Assembly (NCBI GenBank): GCA_016870995.1
Contig: VFZU01000006.1
Span: forward strand, 50,944 to 114,943
Reading direction: 5' to 3'
DNA from: Acidobacteriota bacterium
GTDB lineage: Bacteria; Acidobacteriota; Terriglobia; Bryobacterales; Bryobacteraceae
Length of the DNA: 64,000 bases
Shown: one piece after another, positions 62,434 through 64,000 of the stretch
How the letters are laid out: every line of letters begins with the position of its first letter
Position numbering within the stretch: the stretch's first letter is position 1
Made by a program: the position numbers and the translations under genes
Notes under the pieces: model-generated
The model's input: only the letters and a program-made list of their open reading frames with translations
Database searches by the model: none
Told to the model about the DNA's origin: nothing

Positions 62434-63536
62434 AGCACTTTCTATTGTCGTGTTGTCTCATTGTGATCGTGGGCTGCGGCAAAGATCCCACACGGGAAGT
62501 TTTCCGCGGGACGGAAAACGGCCTCGCGATGCAGAAGGTGATCACGACTTACTACGATCAAAGCGGCGATAAATCAAATCGACGCATTCGGTATTACACC
62601 TATAACGCGAGAACACGGGAATGGGTTTCATTTGGGCCTGAAAGGCCGCTTCGCGAAGCAGATACAGCAGAGGAAACAGAAAATCTTAAGCACTTTGAGG
62701 GACCTCCAGATGCTGCCCCGTCCGCCACTGTCGTTCCTCCGCACCGCATCTATCTCGCCAACAATGGCGGCCCAAATGCCATCATCGCCCTCGACGTAGA
62801 TTCGCTGAACGAAGTTGCGCGTATCCGCGTGCCGTCCTTCATTGCCGCCCTTGCCGCAGCCCCCAATGGGCAGACTGTTGTCTACAACACCTTGAGTTCG
62901 GGCACCCCACAACTCATCGCTTTCGATGTGTTCACCAACACCCCACGGCGCACACTCAATTTACCTTCTACCGCGCAAGTCCGCAGCATCTTGTACTCTC
63001 CAGATGGCAAGCGCCTTTTCGTCGCCGACAGCCAACTCGGCATCCACATCATCGATCCCGCCCAGCTAACTCTCTTGCAGACTGTTCCCCGGCCCGCCGG
63101 CATCACTGAGCTCATCTCTGCAGCCATCAGTCCCAATGGCGACCTTCTGGTGGTTCGCAGCTCCGGCACGGCAAGCCTTTCTATCTTCGACATGACCGCA
63201 CTCCAATGGACTTCCCCCGCCACGACAGGCCGCGTCGTCCTCCTCGGGGAACGGCCCTGCGTTTTCCATCCCCGCGGGCACGAGTTCTACTGCTCCAGCA
63301 GCGACGGCATTGGCATCTTTGACGCCGCCACGATGACTGGCCAGTCGAGCATCACGATTCCCCGCGGCGAGATCCTCTACCGCTTCACCACCTTTGAAGT
63401 TGGTGCCTACCTCCTGGTCACCACAGACAAAGCTGTACGCATGATTAGGCTCGATACTCGCACCGTCGAAGCCACCCTCAATCCCCCAAACGCCAATACT
63501 ACCTTCACCACCGCGTATCCGGTCTCTCAGTTCTAG
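62430..63536 (+). CDS. Beta-propeller lipoprotein
   Basis: 368 residues; lipobox IVGC (Cys16). A short charged linker is followed by YVTN-type propeller blades (HRIYLANNGGPNAIIALDVD, GKRLFVADSQLGIHIIDPAQ). ATGA overlap with the preceding gene, so it is probably the last gene of the tad transcript. Confidence 0.8.
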   Translation: MKHFLLSCCLIVIVGCGKDPTREVFRGTENGLAMQKVITTYYDQSGDKSNRRIRYYTYNARTREWVSFGPERPLREADTAEETENLKHFEGPPDAAPSATVVPPHRIYLANNGGPNAIIALDVDSLNEVARIRVPSFIAALAAAPNGQTVVYNTLSSGTPQLIAFDVFTNTPRRTLNLPSTAQVRSILYSPDGKRLFVADSQLGIHIIDPAQLTLLQTVPRPAGITELISAAISPNGDLLVVRSSGTASLSIFDMTALQWTSPATTGRVVLLGERPCVFHPRGHEFYCSSSDGIGIFDAATMTGQSSITIPRGEILYRFTTFEVGAYLLVTTDKAVRMIRLDTRTVEATLNPPNANTTFTTAYPVSQF

Positions 63537-63553
63537 CGATACACATACCCTTA

Positions 63554-63616
63554 ATGCGCCTCACCTGTCTTGGGCTCCTGCTCTCCACGCTTTCTTTTGC
63601 ACAATCACTGACATGA
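63554..63616 (+). pseudogene. Orphan signal peptide: 5' remnant of an exported-protein gene
   Basis: ATG 63554 to TGA 63614-63616 encodes 20 residues (MRLTCLGLLLSTLSFAQSLT), a perfect signal peptide with nothing behind it. Probably a gene start whose body has been lost. Confidence 0.5.
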
Positions 63617-63737
63617 CTCAAAGGCCCGGTAGACGATCAGGTCTACCAGCGTGGCGCCGATGGCAAAGACATTTTCCTTAGCCTCAAGCAAGGGATCTTC
63701 CCCGTCCCGGGCTTCATCGCAAACAACCTCTTCAAGA
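63617..63737 (+). pseudogene. Coding remnant, possibly the mature start of the same gene
   Basis: An open stretch reads LKGPVDDQVYQRGADGKDIF and on to about 63734, where it meets the tadC fragment. The pattern GPVDDQVYQR is reminiscent of secreted esterase N-termini. Too short to assign. Confidence 0.35.
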
Positions 63738-63873
63738 AAGCGAGCGTTTCGGGACCAGTTTGTCCAAAGCGATGAAGGCCTTCGCCGACGAGCTCCGCAT
63801 GCGCCGCCTCCTCCGCGCCGAATCCGCCATTGCCAAGGCCGGCATTAAGATTCTCTTCCCCATGATCATCTTC
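63738..63873 (+). pseudogene. tadC fragment (internal, diverged)
   Basis: 136 bases align without gaps to tadC 60574-60709 (SERFGTSLSKAMK, then ADELRMRR and LRAESAIAKAGIK). About four of 45 residues differ, but many third positions differ too, so it derives from a diverged homologue. Ends abruptly at 63873, where an insertion-element-like end begins. Confidence 0.75.
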
Positions 63874-63927
63874 TGTCCGACCGGGCACATAGGTAACACT
63901 TCTATCCGGTCACATGGGTAACACTTA
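63874..63927. mobile_element. Possible insertion-element terminus
   Basis: Starts TGTCCGACCGGGCACAT and contains two near-identical units (ACATAGGTAACACTT-like and ACATGGGTAACACTT) about 22 bases apart. Abrupt junction with coding debris and TG-type end suggest an IS edge (IS481-like ends come to mind), but no transposase is in view. Confidence 0.35.
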
Positions 63928-63956
63928 GTCTGGCAGATTTGGCTCTATTGAGGGAG

Positions 63957-63990
63957 GCAGAGGGGAGCCCCCATGGGGGCTCCCCTCTGC
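63957..63990. repeat. Perfect 34-base palindrome
   Basis: The sequence is its own reverse complement from GCAGAGGGG to CCCCTCTGC, centred on CCATGG at 63971-63976. It would form a very stable hairpin. Function unknown; could belong to the element ending near 63927 or be a bidirectional transcription stop. Confidence 0.7.
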
Positions 63991-64000
63991 GGCGCGCATC

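Noticed and set aside
1..64000. tRNA, rRNA or CRISPR arrays
   Set aside because: No cloverleaf-like blocks, rRNA signatures or regularly spaced repeats were found by eye; a dedicated scan could still find a missed tRNA.

Overview
The window looks like a chromosomal segment from an acidobacterium of the Bryobacterales/Solibacter type. I infer this from the GC-rich coding sequence, several secreted proteins carrying the Solibacter-type C-terminal domain (TIGR03437-like), an Oar-like TonB-dependent receptor of more than 1,100 residues, Ser/Thr kinases in operon with an ECF sigma factor, and the AN..STGP..GK..S..N...HGL protein family. No rRNA, tRNA or CRISPR array was seen.

Layout. 1-16.7 kb: carbohydrate and metal functions (a Uma2 end, Gfo/Idh/MocA dehydrogenase, sugar epimerase, DUF3052 protein, haloperoxidase-like protein, Spy-like protein, a TonB receptor with a DUF4198-kelch protein, a beta-lactamase-fold lipoprotein, a GH10 xylanase and a DUF1080 protein). 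Two related, more AT-rich two-gene cassettes interrupt this stretch, at about 2.46-3.84 kb and 14.3-15.97 kb. 16.9-24.6 kb: housekeeping genes (DUF1385-prfA-prmC-hypothetical-dinB on +, fabD and an unknown gene on -). 24.6-31.5 kb: RND pump, zinc-ribbon micro-protein, thiE, two APC permeases and an ABM monooxygenase. 31.5-38 kb: signalling genes (ankyrin-tailed membrane kinase, AhpD-like protein, a frameshifted ECF sigma factor, a kinase cut off from its membrane anchor by an in-frame amber codon, a LytS-type histidine kinase and an AIM24 protein). 38-48.6 kb: large secreted or outer-membrane proteins. 48.7-60.8 kb: a near-complete tad (Flp pilus) locus on + (TPR lipoprotein, Flp pilin, GT-C-like membrane protein, CpaB, secretin, TadG, two TadE, CpaE, CpaF, TadB, TadC), followed by a TIGR03437-type protein and a propeller lipoprotein. 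No prepilin peptidase (CpaA/TadV) is visible. 63.5-64 kb: gene debris next to what looks like an insertion-element end.

Most striking observation. Each of the two cassettes encodes the same two-protein set: a protein of about 235-275 residues with a glycine/alanine-rich hydrophobic C-terminus, and a membrane protein of about 105 residues. Each sits immediately behind a complete host gene (DUF3052 in one case, DUF1080 in the other) and is followed by a second, 5'-truncated copy of that same gene. Smaller tail copies also follow the haloperoxidase gene and tadC. This suggests an undescribed mobile or exchangeable gene pair, perhaps toxin-immunity, that arrives with a diverged copy of the 3' part of its target gene. 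The function is inference; the duplication pattern is read directly from the sequence.
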